Source of the DNA: Eopsaltria australis
Lineage: Eukaryota > Chordata > Aves > Passeriformes > Petroicidae
Reading direction: 5' to 3'
Length of the DNA stretch: 64,000 nucleotides
Assembly: GCA_034509425.1 (NCBI GenBank)
Contig: JAVTVJ010001682.1
Location: forward strand, 161,592-225,591
Positions 57,501 through 61,135 of the stretch are shown here, in pieces. The notes beneath the pieces are model-generated. The model was given only the letters and a program-made list of their open reading frames with translations, was not told the DNA's origin and searched no databases. Each line of letters begins with the position of its first letter. Within the stretch, counting starts at the first letter, position 1. Made by a program: the position numbers and the translations under genes.

Positions 57501-58473
57501 TGGGCCATGCCCAAACTGGGATGTCTCCAGTGATACGGGAGTGGTCAGGGAGTGCTGTGCTCAGCCTGGGGACTGGGATGTCCTGGGGCTGGATTGCCCC
57601 TCACCTGCAGCAGTGACTGTGGCTGGGATGGGACTGTGAGGACACAGTGGCTGTCCCTGGGTGACATCCCTGACCTACCACCATCAGCCACCAGAGCAGC
57701 GGGGTGACACGCTCTCTGTCACTCAGTAAGAGCCCACAGGGAGCAGTCCAGCCTCCCCTGGCAGCTCCAATCCCTCCACTCTGCCTGGAGCCACAACAGC
57801 TGCTGCTACAGACACCTGAAACATGGGCCGGGGGCAGAGCAACACAGGGAAAACACCTCCCAGGCCCTCTTGGCATGATCCTCTGCCCCTCAGCAGCAGG
57901 CAGAAGGGCTGGAATCCCAAGAAAGAGACTAAAAAGCTGTGAGGAGAGGCAGGGCTGGCAGAAGGGCCCGAGGGCTGTGTGGGGTGGGCAGCAGCACAGC
58001 GTCCCCAGTGCTTTGGGGTCGTGGTGCTCATTAGCACAACCAGGATTGCAGCCTGGGCTGCAGCCCTTGGCACCACTTTGGCCTCTCCAGCTCAGAGCCA
58101 GGGCTGCTCCAGGGCTGGGCTTGGGAAGGACAGGCAGAGCAGCCAGGGAGGGAGCAGATTTCTCACTTAGCACCTTGCATGTTGTTGCTTGTCTTCAGTT
58201 CTTTGAAAACATAACTCCTGAGCATCACAAGGAGCAGGGGGTTCCCTGCTGGGGGACACTCACGGCCACATGTGCTGGGATTAATCCAGCCTGGAAAACA
58301 TCCTCTACACAAGGAACCTGCCTGTGGAAAAAAGTTTCTTTGCCATGCGCAGAACTCGCAGCTCTCCCCCAACCCCTTCCCTGTTCTCTCCCCAGGCCCA
58401 GGAGCTGCTCTGCTGCCTTTTTGACTCGCTGACATCAGAGAGCATCCATCGAATTGAATGCCAGGACTGCTAG
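357..58473 (+). CDS. Spliced gene for a protein with five degenerate NDK-like modules (21 exons seen, 5' end uncertain)
   Basis: Joined exons: 357-512, 4845-5039, 13283-13399, 15687-15831, 18034-18265, 20094-20200, 23093-23247, 24496-24640, 27420-27548, 29071-29265, 30484-30810, 32455-32529, 34026-34079, 36013-36182, 41690-41885, 45254-45348, 46282-46402, 48736-48953, 50845-50930, 55126-55195, 58396-58473. The 3,066 bases give 1,021 residues and a TAG stop, with intron phase kept at every junction. Five NDK-like modules follow an unrecognised N-terminal part. Module IV shows a typical first strand and helix (VLLIKPGLWSRGL), the middle motif RPNAVKKLMDLLGPEDP, then RAQYG and a final VKLFFPE. 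The catalytic histidine is Tyr in module IV and appears lost in I, III and V; module II keeps FHGA. No signal peptide or membrane segment is seen, so a cytosolic or axonemal protein is likely. In known families multi-NDK proteins (NME7, NME8) work in motile cilia; a ciliary scaffold role here is inference. A DNAAF8/C16orf71-type protein is one possible identity, unverified. No local promoter or CpG island is visible, which favours missing upstream exons. Confidence 0.88.
2131..2342 (-). mobile_element. CR1 LINE 3' fragment
   Basis: Read on +, it runs tcatggaatcatggcatgg, ggattggaaagggcc, ccttccactatcccaggctgctcc, and on to gccacagcttctctgggcac. This is the reverse complement of the CR1 3' terminal region. 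It is diverged and 5' truncated, as is usual for CR1. Confidence 0.85.
3596..4110 (-). mobile_element. CR1 LINE fragment (long copy, subfamily A)
   Basis: It begins tcacagaatgatggaatat and continues through gcccagcaccctctggggga to the older region around gatattgtggcacccacaac. The same subfamily recurs at 18424 (same strand) and 59278 (opposite strand). Confidence 0.85.
4349..4502 (-). mobile_element. CR1 LINE 3' fragment
   Basis: It starts aatcacagaatggtttgggt and continues ggaagggatcttaaaggtca, the antisense of the CR1 3' end. It is short and diverged. Confidence 0.85.
4845..5039 (+). CDS. Exon 2 (phase 0-0, 65 codons)
   Basis: The acceptor ctgtctctttgcag|ACT has a good pyrimidine tract and the donor is CAG|gtactg. 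The exon encodes residues 53-117, including a tryptophan-rich segment (LPDLIWWRDEL) and a leucine/proline-rich end. The family of this part is not recognised. It is open over 195 bases, in phase with both neighbours, and not repeat-derived. Confidence 0.68.
5040..13282 (+). other. Intron 2 (8.2 kb, phase 0)
   Basis: It contains one CR1 fragment (6201-6362), a short GA run near 9818-9832 and a ccctccctccct run near 10553-10567. Apart from these, 5040-6200 and 6363-13282 hold nothing I can identify. Because it is the longest intron, a missed small exon is possible. Confidence 0.6.
6201..6362 (-). mobile_element. CR1 LINE 3' fragment
   Basis: It begins ttatggaatcacagcatgat, then ggattggaagggaccttaaa, and runs to gatccagggacagccac. 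It is antisense to the gene. Confidence 0.85.
13283..13399 (+). CDS. Exon 3 (phase 0-0, 39 codons)
   Basis: The acceptor is tgtgcatttcag|GCA and the donor GAG|gtaaag. The exon encodes residues 118-156, including the aromatic motif GFYWQTVES and an acidic tail before the first NDK-like module. Intron 2 before it is 8.2 kb, so an undetected small exon of phase 0-0 between exons 2 and 3 cannot be excluded. Confidence 0.75.
13400..15686 (+). other. Intron 3 (2.3 kb, phase 0)
   Basis: It contains a large minus-strand CR1 copy at about 13968-14550. The remaining sequence (13400-13967, 14551-15686) is AT-rich in places with no recognised element. Confidence 0.8.
13968..14550 (-). mobile_element. 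CR1 LINE fragment, about 580 bases
   Basis: From the 3' end (cacagagccacggactggtt) it extends through gccacagcttctctgggcac and gaacaatttcttcccaatgt to agcactgcaggtgggagtcc. It accounts for several open frames on both strands at 13970-14650, none of which is a gene. Confidence 0.88.
15687..15831 (+). CDS. Exon 4, start of NDK-like module I (phase 0-1)
   Basis: The acceptor is ctggctgcccag|GTTGCC and the donor TCAG|gtgagc. It encodes residues 157-204 plus one base. The pattern of a hydrophobic strand (VAMVLLFQALF), a helix (LETHHTLQLLLSSGLDV) and a second strand (CGLRLLYPGQ) fits the opening beta-alpha-beta unit of an NDK fold. The usual K-P-D motif after strand 1 is absent. Confidence 0.87.
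17605..17705 (-). mobile_element. Old CR1 remnant
   Basis: Only pieces such as gccacaggcagggaca and the preceding ggaaatgaccctaaagccac recall the CR1 3' end. It is strongly diverged. Confidence 0.5.
17816..17927. repeat. Minisatellite, four copies, unit 31 then 23 bases
   Basis: The unit is built on ggacaggg(c)aaccaggggat followed by tgattccca. The first two copies carry the extra ggggattgattccc spacing and the last two are shortened to aaccaggtg. It is contained in intron 4, about 105 bases before the exon 5 acceptor. Confidence 0.85.
18034..18265 (+). CDS. Exon 5, second half of NDK-like module I (phase 1-2)
   Basis: The acceptor is tttgtttccacag|AAAAGC and the donor CCAG|gtgatg. The first codon is split (G plus AA gives Glu) and agrees with exon 4. 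The segment VLALGVRGPRALGILQDIT corresponds to the NDK strand 'xVLALxGxxAVxxxRxLxG', and LWFGG stands where N-x-x-H-G-S-D is expected, so the catalytic histidine seems replaced by Phe. The alignment is by eye. Confidence 0.88.
18266..20093 (+). other. Intron 5 (1.8 kb, phase 2)
   Basis: It contains a minus-strand CR1 copy at 18424-18680. 18681-20093 shows no identifiable element. The acceptor is preceded by an AT-rich tract. Confidence 0.8.
18424..18680 (-). mobile_element. CR1 LINE 3' fragment (subfamily A)
   Basis: It starts atcacagaatcagggaatat and closely follows the copy at 3596 (gagtgggaagggacccacag, gcccagcaccctctggggga). It is shorter at its 5' end. Confidence 0.88.
20094..20200 (+). 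CDS. Exon 6, linker between modules I and II (phase 2-1)
   Basis: The acceptor is catttttctgcag|CTCTCAG and the donor CAAAG|gtcagt. It encodes about 36 residues, low in hydrophobic core and rich in Ser, Pro and Gly at the start, as expected for a flexible linker. The split codons at both ends match exons 5 and 7, which is the main support for this short exon. Confidence 0.8.
20201..23092 (+). other. Intron 6 (2.9 kb, phase 1)
   Basis: No CR1 copy is recognised. A 227-codon open frame on the minus strand (22123-22806) has no family similarity, and I treat it as chance. Purine-rich sequence occurs at 20930-21130. Confidence 0.75.
23093..23247 (+). CDS. Exon 7, start of NDK-like module II (phase 1-0)
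   Basis: The acceptor is tctttgatctag|GGGACA and the donor CAG|gtactg. It encodes GDIILLVSP (first strand), a helix around YGAVLSTCARRGF, and the second strand LQGLRQLQLS, the order of an NDK N-terminal unit. The base composition is GC-rich compared with the flanking intron. Confidence 0.88.
23248..24495 (+). other. Intron 7 (1.2 kb, phase 0)
   Basis: No repeat or motif is recognised apart from a T-run near 23698-23711. Confidence 0.85.
24496..24640 (+). CDS. Exon 8, middle of NDK-like module II (phase 0-1)
   Basis: The acceptor is cattatttcag|ATT and the donor ACAG|gtaatg. A strand (IAVFCPG), a Pro/Ala/Gly loop and then CLVLLLRKENARHHIPALLTG follow. The last part matches the NDK core strand plus helix. 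The loop may be an insertion relative to classical NDK domains. Confidence 0.88.
24886..25118 (-). mobile_element. Old CR1 LINE fragment
   Basis: Segments such as aaggggcctcagaaggcctc, tcatccaatgtcctgctcag and cctccctgggcctttgttcc match the antisense of an older CR1 3' part. The divergence suggests an old insertion. Confidence 0.6.
25190..25290 (+). mobile_element. CR1 LINE 3' end, sense
   Basis: The segment aatgatccttgtgggtccct followed by cccagctcaggac is typical of the CR1 3' terminus in sense. It lies beside an oppositely oriented copy. Confidence 0.6.
27420..27548 (+). CDS. Exon 9, end of NDK-like module II with retained HG motif (phase 1-1)
   Basis: The acceptor is gttctgagcacag|GGCTG and the donor CTGG|gtacgt. 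The segment LSFHGAPYAEASLHSL aligns by eye to the NDK active-site stretch IxHGSDSxESAxxEI, so His-Gly is kept but Ser-Asp is replaced. This is the only module where the catalytic-type histidine seems to survive. Confidence 0.86.
27549..29070 (+). other. Intron 9 (1.5 kb, phase 1)
   Basis: It contains a CR1 copy at 27598-27748 and then an unusually AT-rich block from about 27770 to 28560 with many TTAATTAA/AATTAAA-like words. No gene is seen. Confidence 0.8.
27598..27748 (-). mobile_element. CR1 LINE 3' fragment
   Basis: It reads gctttgggctgggagggacc, then ccatgggcagggacaccttcc and ccagcctggccttggacact, the antisense of the CR1 3' end. Confidence 0.85.
29071..29265 (+). CDS. Exon 10, start of NDK-like module III (phase 1-1)
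   Basis: The acceptor is gatctccctgggcag|GAGG and the donor TGCAG|gtgatc. After a short linker (PEPRHIPLDFLCHRAF) comes a strand-helix pair, EQVVMLTVVGMQALKSAGELL, matching the opening of an NDK-like module without the K-P-D motif. Confidence 0.88.
29266..30483 (+). other. Intron 10 (1.2 kb, phase 1)
   Basis: No repeat is recognised. The intron ends in the tandem acceptor cagcag discussed with exon 11. Confidence 0.85.
30484..30810 (+). CDS. Exon 11, body of NDK-like module III (phase 1-1, largest exon)
   Basis: The acceptor is a tandem cagcag at 30481-30486, and both choices keep the frame. The donor is ACTG|gtaagg. The exon of 327 bases encodes a second strand (LELLGLKWLP), then PVLVCALRGIDAFQALGAAL, which matches the NDK core 'GPVVAxxLxGxxAVxxxRxLxG', and finally FRQAILFFTE, which matches the terminal 'AxxEIxLFF'. 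The active-site segment lacks histidine. Confidence 0.92.
30811..32454 (+). other. Intron 11 (1.6 kb, phase 1)
   Basis: It contains a short sense CR1 3' end at about 31625-31690. The remaining sequence shows no identifiable element. Confidence 0.8.
31625..31690 (+). mobile_element. CR1 LINE 3' end, sense, very short
   Basis: The segment ggtcccttccaacccaagcc followed by attgtgggatttcatgatt is the CR1 3' terminus. Confidence 0.7.
32455..32529 (+). CDS. Exon 12, linker (phase 1-1, 75 bases)
   Basis: The acceptor is ccctcctttttcag|ATGCAG and the donor CACAG|gtaagc. It encodes a Pro/Ser/Thr-rich stretch, disordered in appearance, between modules III and IV. The split codons fit on both sides and the exon could be skipped without a frameshift. 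Confidence 0.78.
32530..34025 (+). other. Intron 12 (1.5 kb, phase 1)
   Basis: It contains an A-rich stretch at 32549-32577 and a possible RFX-type X-box, GTCACCATGGCATT, at 32965-32978. No CR1 is recognised. Confidence 0.8.
34026..34079 (+). CDS. Exon 13, small linker exon (phase 1-1, 54 bases)
   Basis: The acceptor is cttctctcctttag|TGG and the donor AGCAG|gtgaga. It encodes 18 residues including SWRC and ESLFSYLQ. Support comes from the strong splice sites and the matching phase; its small size makes it the least certain of the downstream exons. Confidence 0.75.
34080..36012 (+). other. Intron 13 (1.9 kb, phase 1)
   Basis: No transposon is recognised. There is an X-box-like GTTGCTATGGAACC at 34834-34847 and a short catccc repeat near 35937-35955. 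Confidence 0.8.
36013..36182 (+). CDS. Exon 14, start of NDK-like module IV (phase 1-0)
   Basis: The acceptor is gctttgttgcag|GGGC and the donor CAGCAG|gtcggt. TVLLIKPGLWSRGLPRILRNL is a clear NDK opening (compare 'TxxxIKPDAVxRGL' in the family), followed by the second strand FSVVGMKHLEL. The Asp of K-P-D is Gly here. This exon gives the strongest family assignment in the gene. CpG density is higher than in the flanks. Confidence 0.94.
36840..37120. other. Unidentified CpG-containing block, possibly a retroelement LTR remnant
   Basis: The segment differs from the surrounding intron in composition and holds tacaattaaagactctacac, which resembles the polyadenylation region of avian LTRs. No terminal repeats, primer-binding site or retroviral coding sequence were found, so the assignment is weak. 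Confidence 0.25.
37149..37197. repeat. Inverted repeat forming a strong hairpin
   Basis: The left arm is tggtttcaggggtgtttag (37149-37167) and the right arm ctaaacaccatgaaacca (37180-37197). They pair over 8 and 9 bp, separated by a 2x1 internal loop, with a 12-base loop (tctaccggcctc). It is not part of a CR1 element. Confidence 0.8.
38336..38690 (-). mobile_element. CR1 LINE fragment
   Basis: The copy begins cacagaatcccagctggggt, then ggatcatccagtcccatccc and gctgttccagggctctgcca. It keeps the region further from the 3' end (cctcatgtggaggtggaat), with moderate divergence. Confidence 0.75.
40700..40860. repeat. Minisatellite, 50-base unit, about 3.2 copies
   Basis: Units begin at 40700, 40750 and 40800, each with gatgttcctg(c/a)cac or a variant, then ttcagatgga(g/a)gggcagga and ggaggcag. 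A partial copy starts at 40850. It explains the open frames in all three + frames here. Confidence 0.88.
41690..41885 (+). CDS. Exon 15, core of NDK-like module IV (phase 0-1)
   Basis: The acceptor is tgatttcctctcag|GAT and the donor TACG|gtaggt. It contains TALVLCLQRPNAVKKLMDLLGPEDP, then RAQYG and NGFY. These match the NDK core strand, the 'R-x-L-x-G-x-x-D-P' loop, the 'R-x-x-[FY]-G' motif and the active-site segment 'N-x-x-H', with Tyr in place of the catalytic His. Confidence 0.94.
41886..45253 (+). other. Intron 15 (3.4 kb, phase 1)
   Basis: It contains a short (ggaa)n/(aagg)n run at 42566-42592. No transposon is recognised in 41886-45253. Confidence 0.75.
42566..42592. repeat. AAGG tetranucleotide microsatellite
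   Basis: The run caaggaaggaaggaaggaagg is a short simple repeat. Confidence 0.85.
45254..45348 (+). CDS. Exon 16, end of NDK-like module IV (phase 1-0)
   Basis: The acceptor is ttgtatttatctctcag|GC and the donor GAG|gtagga. It continues the active-site segment as GSSSYPMAVRDVKLFFPEG, close to the family's GSDSxxxAxxEIxLFFPE, and ends in an acidic tail. The position of the intron within the 'Y/G' of the active-site motif is unambiguous. Confidence 0.94.
45349..46281 (+). other. Intron 16 (0.9 kb, phase 0)
   Basis: No repeat or regulatory motif is recognised. Confidence 0.88.
46282..46402 (+). CDS. Exon 17, basic linker between modules IV and V (phase 0-1)
   Basis: The acceptor is ccttccctcctgcag|ATC and the donor CCTG|gtaagg. 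It encodes about 40 residues with a basic cluster (RKQRR) and a Gly/Pro/Ser-rich end, without visible fold. The basic cluster could be a localisation or binding signal, but this is only a guess. Confidence 0.86.
46403..48735 (+). other. Intron 17 (2.3 kb, phase 1)
   Basis: The notable content is the 12/7-base minisatellite at 48230-48622. 46403-48229 shows no recognised element. Confidence 0.85.
48230..48622. repeat. Compound minisatellite of 12- and 7-base modules
   Basis: The array mixes gagcacatccca (12 bases, with variants gggcacatccca, gagcagatccca) and gagcaca (7 bases, with variant gggcaca), often as the 19-base pair gagcacagagcacatccca. It spans about 390 bases and creates long false open frames on both strands. 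Confidence 0.95.
48736..48953 (+). CDS. Exon 18, start of NDK-like module V (phase 1-0)
   Basis: The acceptor is gctcttttcccatcag|GTC and the donor AAAG|gtatgg. The order is a first strand (CLVLPGIILRG), a helix (YVELLEELMGSGF) and a second strand (VTGARLAVLDSP), again an NDK N-terminal unit lacking K-P-D. The intronic minisatellite ends about 110 bases before the acceptor. Confidence 0.92.
48954..50844 (+). other. Intron 18 (1.9 kb, phase 0)
   Basis: It contains a sense CR1 copy at 49320-49875. 49876-50844 shows no other recognised element. Confidence 0.85.
49320..49875 (+). mobile_element. CR1 LINE fragment, about 550 bases, sense
   Basis: It runs from ggaactgtgccctggagccc through ggatggagcagctctgctgg and gaaggaattgttccctggca to the 3' end near caagccaggccattctgtgg. 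It is in the same orientation as the gene. Confidence 0.9.
50845..50930 (+). CDS. Exon 19, middle of NDK-like module V (phase 0-2)
   Basis: The acceptor is tccctctcttgcag|TGC and the donor GACAG|gtaagg. LCLVLAAQWDSAVTSLSSLL matches the NDK core strand and helix. The last codon is split and is completed by the first base of exon 20 (AG plus T, Ser). Confidence 0.88.
51030..51580 (-). mobile_element. CR1 LINE fragment, about 550 bases
   Basis: It starts gggtcatggaattgttaagg, then ggttggaaaagatccagtcc. It continues through agaaatattcccaatatcca and cttgaggccattgccccttg to ccaagctgagcccctttccc, the antisense of a CR1 of another subfamily. Confidence 0.85.
52922..52943. repeat. Poly(A) run of about 22 bases
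   Basis: A pure A tract follows ccagttctac. It could be the tail of a retroposed piece or simple sequence; no retroposed parent was recognised. Confidence 0.8.
55126..55195 (+). CDS. Exon 20, with a GC donor (phase 2-0)
   Basis: The acceptor is tttctctttgcccccag|TGC. The 3' boundary is CAG|gcaagt, a GC donor with an otherwise near-perfect consensus. The exon encodes 23 full codons, including LLYPQNDNQ, placed where the NDK active-site segment would be; no histidine is in the expected place. The frame continues cleanly into the last exon. Confidence 0.84.
55508..55728 (-). mobile_element. CR1 LINE 3' fragment, well preserved
   Basis: It starts agcacagaatcatggaatgg, then gggttgggagggaccttaaa, and runs to caccctcacaggcaacaatt. 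It is one of the least diverged copies in the window. Confidence 0.9.
56040..56163 (+). mobile_element. CR1 LINE 3' end, sense
   Basis: It ends ccttccagcccaaaccattc tgtgattctgtga, the typical CR1 terminus with its short tandem tail. Confidence 0.88.
58396..58473 (+). CDS. Exon 21, C-terminus and stop (TAG)
   Basis: The acceptor is cctgttctctccccag|GCC. It encodes 25 residues (AQELLCCLFDSLTSESIH...) ending in Cys and TAG at 58471-58473. AQELLCCLFDSL matches the terminal helix of an NDK module ('AxxEIxLFF'), so module V finishes here. A polyadenylation signal follows within 100 bases. Confidence 0.9.
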   Translation, partial: AQELLCCLFDSLTSESIHRIECQDC

Positions 58474-58590
58474 CAGAGATGGGCAAGGCCCCCAGGCAGC
58501 CTTGGATGCCACTGTGGAGAGAGATACACAGGCACAACCAGCTCTAAGATCACTGTTTGTTTGGAATTAAAACAGAGTCTGAAGTGTGGT
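58474..58590 (+). other. Short 3' UTR
   Basis: The sequence from the stop codon to the presumed cleavage site is about 110-120 bases and holds no open frame or repeat. The end is inferred from the signal at 58566. Confidence 0.6.
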
Positions 58591-58595
58591 GTTAG
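58566..58595 (+). terminator. Polyadenylation signal ATTAAA plus GU-rich tract
   Basis: ATTAAA lies at 58566-58571, 93 bases after the stop codon. The GU-rich stretch agtgtggtgttag follows about 12-22 bases later, as expected for a downstream element. A second ATTAAA near 58970 would be a weaker alternative. Confidence 0.65.
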
Positions 58596-59277
58596 CATGG
58601 GTCAGAGAAATGAGAGTGGTGGAGGAGGGCTCAGTGCCCCAAAACAAACCCCCCTGAACTGTGGCTGGGCTTCCCAGTGCAGCCCACCCAGAAACAATCT
58701 GCTGTGTCCATGGAGCAAGGCTTGGAGCAGTGCTGTGGCTGGGAAAACTTCGGGAAGCAAATCCAGGGGCACGTGTTCACTGCTGTGTGTCTCAGGTGCC
58801 TGGGGACTCCATCTCCCCCAGGCCTCACAGACTCCATGGAGAGACTCCGTGTGCTGCTGCTCCTGTGTTCTTTGAACCAAAGACAAACCCACAGCAAATG
58901 AAATGGAAACAGTCAGAGGCAAAGCTGGATCCCTGGAGGTTCAGCACACCAGGCCGAGCTGTTCAATAAGATTAAAAGCTGGACAGCTCAATGTTCACCT
59001 GCCTGTGCTGCAGCAGCCTGTGATGGACAGTGCCAGCCCACACCCTGCTCCCTCCCATGGCACACGGCCCTGCCTCCTCTTCCTCCTCCTTCAGCACCTC
59101 TTCATTCTATGACCCCTTCTAGGAGCCCTGAGGAAAGGAAGCTGGTGTTAATGCAGAGGTCCTCAGCCTTCCTGGGATCCACTGGGGTCCTTTCCCTTTA
59201 GGAAAGACTCTTCTCAACCCAGGGAGCCTCCTGTTCCCACCTGCCCTGCTAAGGCAAAGACTTAGACTTTGACTCTG
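58596..59277. other. Intergenic, no feature recognised
   Basis: There is unique-looking sequence after the polyadenylation site. No exon, RNA gene or repeat is supported. Confidence 0.7.
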
Positions 59278-59775
59278 CTCTGGTGTGGCCTCACCTCGGG
59301 TCTGGGACAGTTGTGGGTGCCACGATATCAGAAGGATCTAAAGCTGTTGGAGAGTGTCCAAAGGAGGGACATGGGCATGGGGAAGGATCTGAGCAACAGC
59401 TGAGAGCACCTGGATTGTTCAGCTGGAGAAGGAGACTGAGGGCAGAGCTCAGTGGGGGCTGCAGCTCCTCCCGAGGGGCAGCTCTGATCTCTGCTCTGGG
59501 ACAGGGACAGGACCAGGGAACGGCTGCAGCTGGGCCAGGACAGGGATGCTGGATCTCAGGGCAAGGTTCTTCCCCCCAGAGGGTGCTGGGCACTGCCCAG
59601 GCTCCCCAGGGAATGGGCACAGCCCCGAGGCTGCCAGAGCTCCAGGAGTGTTTGGACAGCGCTGCCAGGGATGCCCAGGGTGGGATTGTTGGGGGGTCTG
59701 GGCAGGGCCAGGAGCTGGATCCTTTATCCTTTTGGGTGCCTTCCAGCTCAGGACATTCTGTCATTCTGTGCGTGC
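59278..59775 (+). mobile_element. CR1 LINE fragment (subfamily A), sense
   Basis: It reads from ctggtgtggcctcacctcgg through ggatctaaagctgttggaga and cagagggtgctgggcactgc to ttccagctcaggacattctgtcattctgtg. It is the reverse complement of the copies at 3596 and 18424. It is the source of a 302-codon false open frame. Confidence 0.9.
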
Positions 59776-60214
59776 TTCTAGTTGCAGCCATGGCAGAGGT
59801 GGCAGGGACAGTCCCTGTGAGTGTCCCAGAGGTGAGGGCAGAGCAATGTGCAGCTCTCTGGCCAGCCCAGCTCTGGGGGCTGTGGGCACACGAGCCCCTT
59901 CTTTGCATGGCCTTTCCCTCTGGAAGAGCCTGGGCTGAGCTCTCCTCCTTCCCAGCTCACACAAACTGTGCGAAGGTGACACATCTGACATCTGCCCCTA
60001 TGCAGATGAGATGGAAGTGCCCTGGAAGTCCCAAAGCTGTCAGAAGTCTGGCCCTGCAAGCTCTGCTTCCTCAGCAGGCACCAGACCTAACACAGCCCCT
60101 GCCCCTGCCCCTCTCTAAACTGCCTTGGAACAGCCAGAGGAGATTGTCACAGCCAGCTGGGTGTGAGGGAGGACACTGTGACCTGTCCTGACCTCACACA
60201 GCATTTCACTGTCA
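59776..60214. other. Intergenic, no feature recognised
   Basis: Nothing beyond chance open frames is visible. Confidence 0.7.
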
Positions 60215-60345
60215 GAATCCCAGAATCCCAGACTGGTTTGGGAGGGAAGGAACCTTAAAACTCATCCAGTCCCACCCCCTGCTGTGGGTAGGGACACCTT
60301 CCACTATGCCAGCTTGCTCCAAGCCCCATCCAACCTTAGAAATTT
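60215..60345 (-). mobile_element. CR1 LINE 3' fragment
   Basis: It runs agaatcccagaatcccagac, then tggtttgggagggaaggaac, ending near gccccatccaacctt. It is short and antisense. Confidence 0.85.
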
Positions 60346-60944
60346 CTCCCAACCTCTGCTCCCAAGCACTGTTCTGCCTGCATGGGCTCTTTGGGCTTTG
60401 TGGAAGGACCAAACATCTCCAGAAAGGAGCTGGAGAGGGAAGAAGCAGCTGCCCTGGTCCCTGGGAAGGACGAGGTCCTTGGAGTCAGCGTGCAGAGGAG
60501 CCTGCTCTGCTCCTGCAGCTAAGTAGGCCATTTCCTGCACTCCAGGCACATTTCTGTCATGCTTGTAAGCCCTGCACGGCTTTGAAACAAATGAAAATTA
60601 AAAGGATCCACCCCCAGCACTCGGGGAATTTGGTCTGGAAAAGGAATGAAGGAAAACAGCAGCTAAGGGAGCAGCCCTGTGGAGCTGCACGCAAGGAAGG
60701 GGCACACGGGGCCAGCAGCAGCCTGGTGACACAAGGGTCACAGAGCCCTGGCCCTCCCAGCTGGGCCCTGGGACTGGGACTGGGCTGCAAGGAGCTGGAC
60801 AGCATGAGGGGATGCTCTGGTGGGTGCCAGCAGTCAGCCTGGGGAGGTCACATCCCCATGGGACACCCCCAGCCCATCTGGGCTTGGCAGGAGCACTCCC
60901 AGGAGTTGAGATCATTACTCTTAATTCATAGAACTAATTCATAA
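60346..60944. other. Intergenic, no feature recognised
   Basis: No repeat or gene is seen between the two CR1 fragments. Confidence 0.7.
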
Positions 60945-61135
60945 AATCAGAGAATTATGAATGGTTTGGGTGTGAAGGGACCTTAAAGCACATCCAGTTC
61001 CAGGCCCTGCCATGGGCAGGGACACCTTCCACTGTCCCAGGCTGCTCCAAGCCCCATCCAACCTGGCCTTGGACACTGCCAGGGATCCAGGGGCAGCCAC
61101 AGCTTCCCTGGGCACCCTGTGCCAGGGCCTCAGCG
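60945..61135 (-). mobile_element. CR1 LINE 3' fragment
   Basis: It starts aatcagagaattatgaatgg, then gggtgtgaagggaccttaaa, and runs to gcaccctgtgccagggcctc. Confidence 0.88.

Larger units (their letters stand above)
55196..58395 (+). other. Intron 20 (3.2 kb, GC-AG type, phase 0)
   Basis: The donor is gcaagt and the acceptor ctctccccag. It contains CR1 fragments at 55508-55728 (minus) and 56040-56163 (plus). A GC-richer stretch lies at 56400-56530. The rest holds no recognised element. Confidence 0.82.

Noticed and set aside
57704..58432. Open frame of 242 codons overlapping the last exon
   Set aside because: It is in a different frame from exon 21 and reads through the acceptor. Module V ends properly in the exon 21 frame.
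59283..60191. Open frame of 302 codons on the + strand and a 205-codon frame on the minus strand
   Set aside because: Most of the region is a sense CR1 fragment of the same subfamily as 3596 and 18424. The frames do not encode CR1 reverse transcriptase or any known protein.
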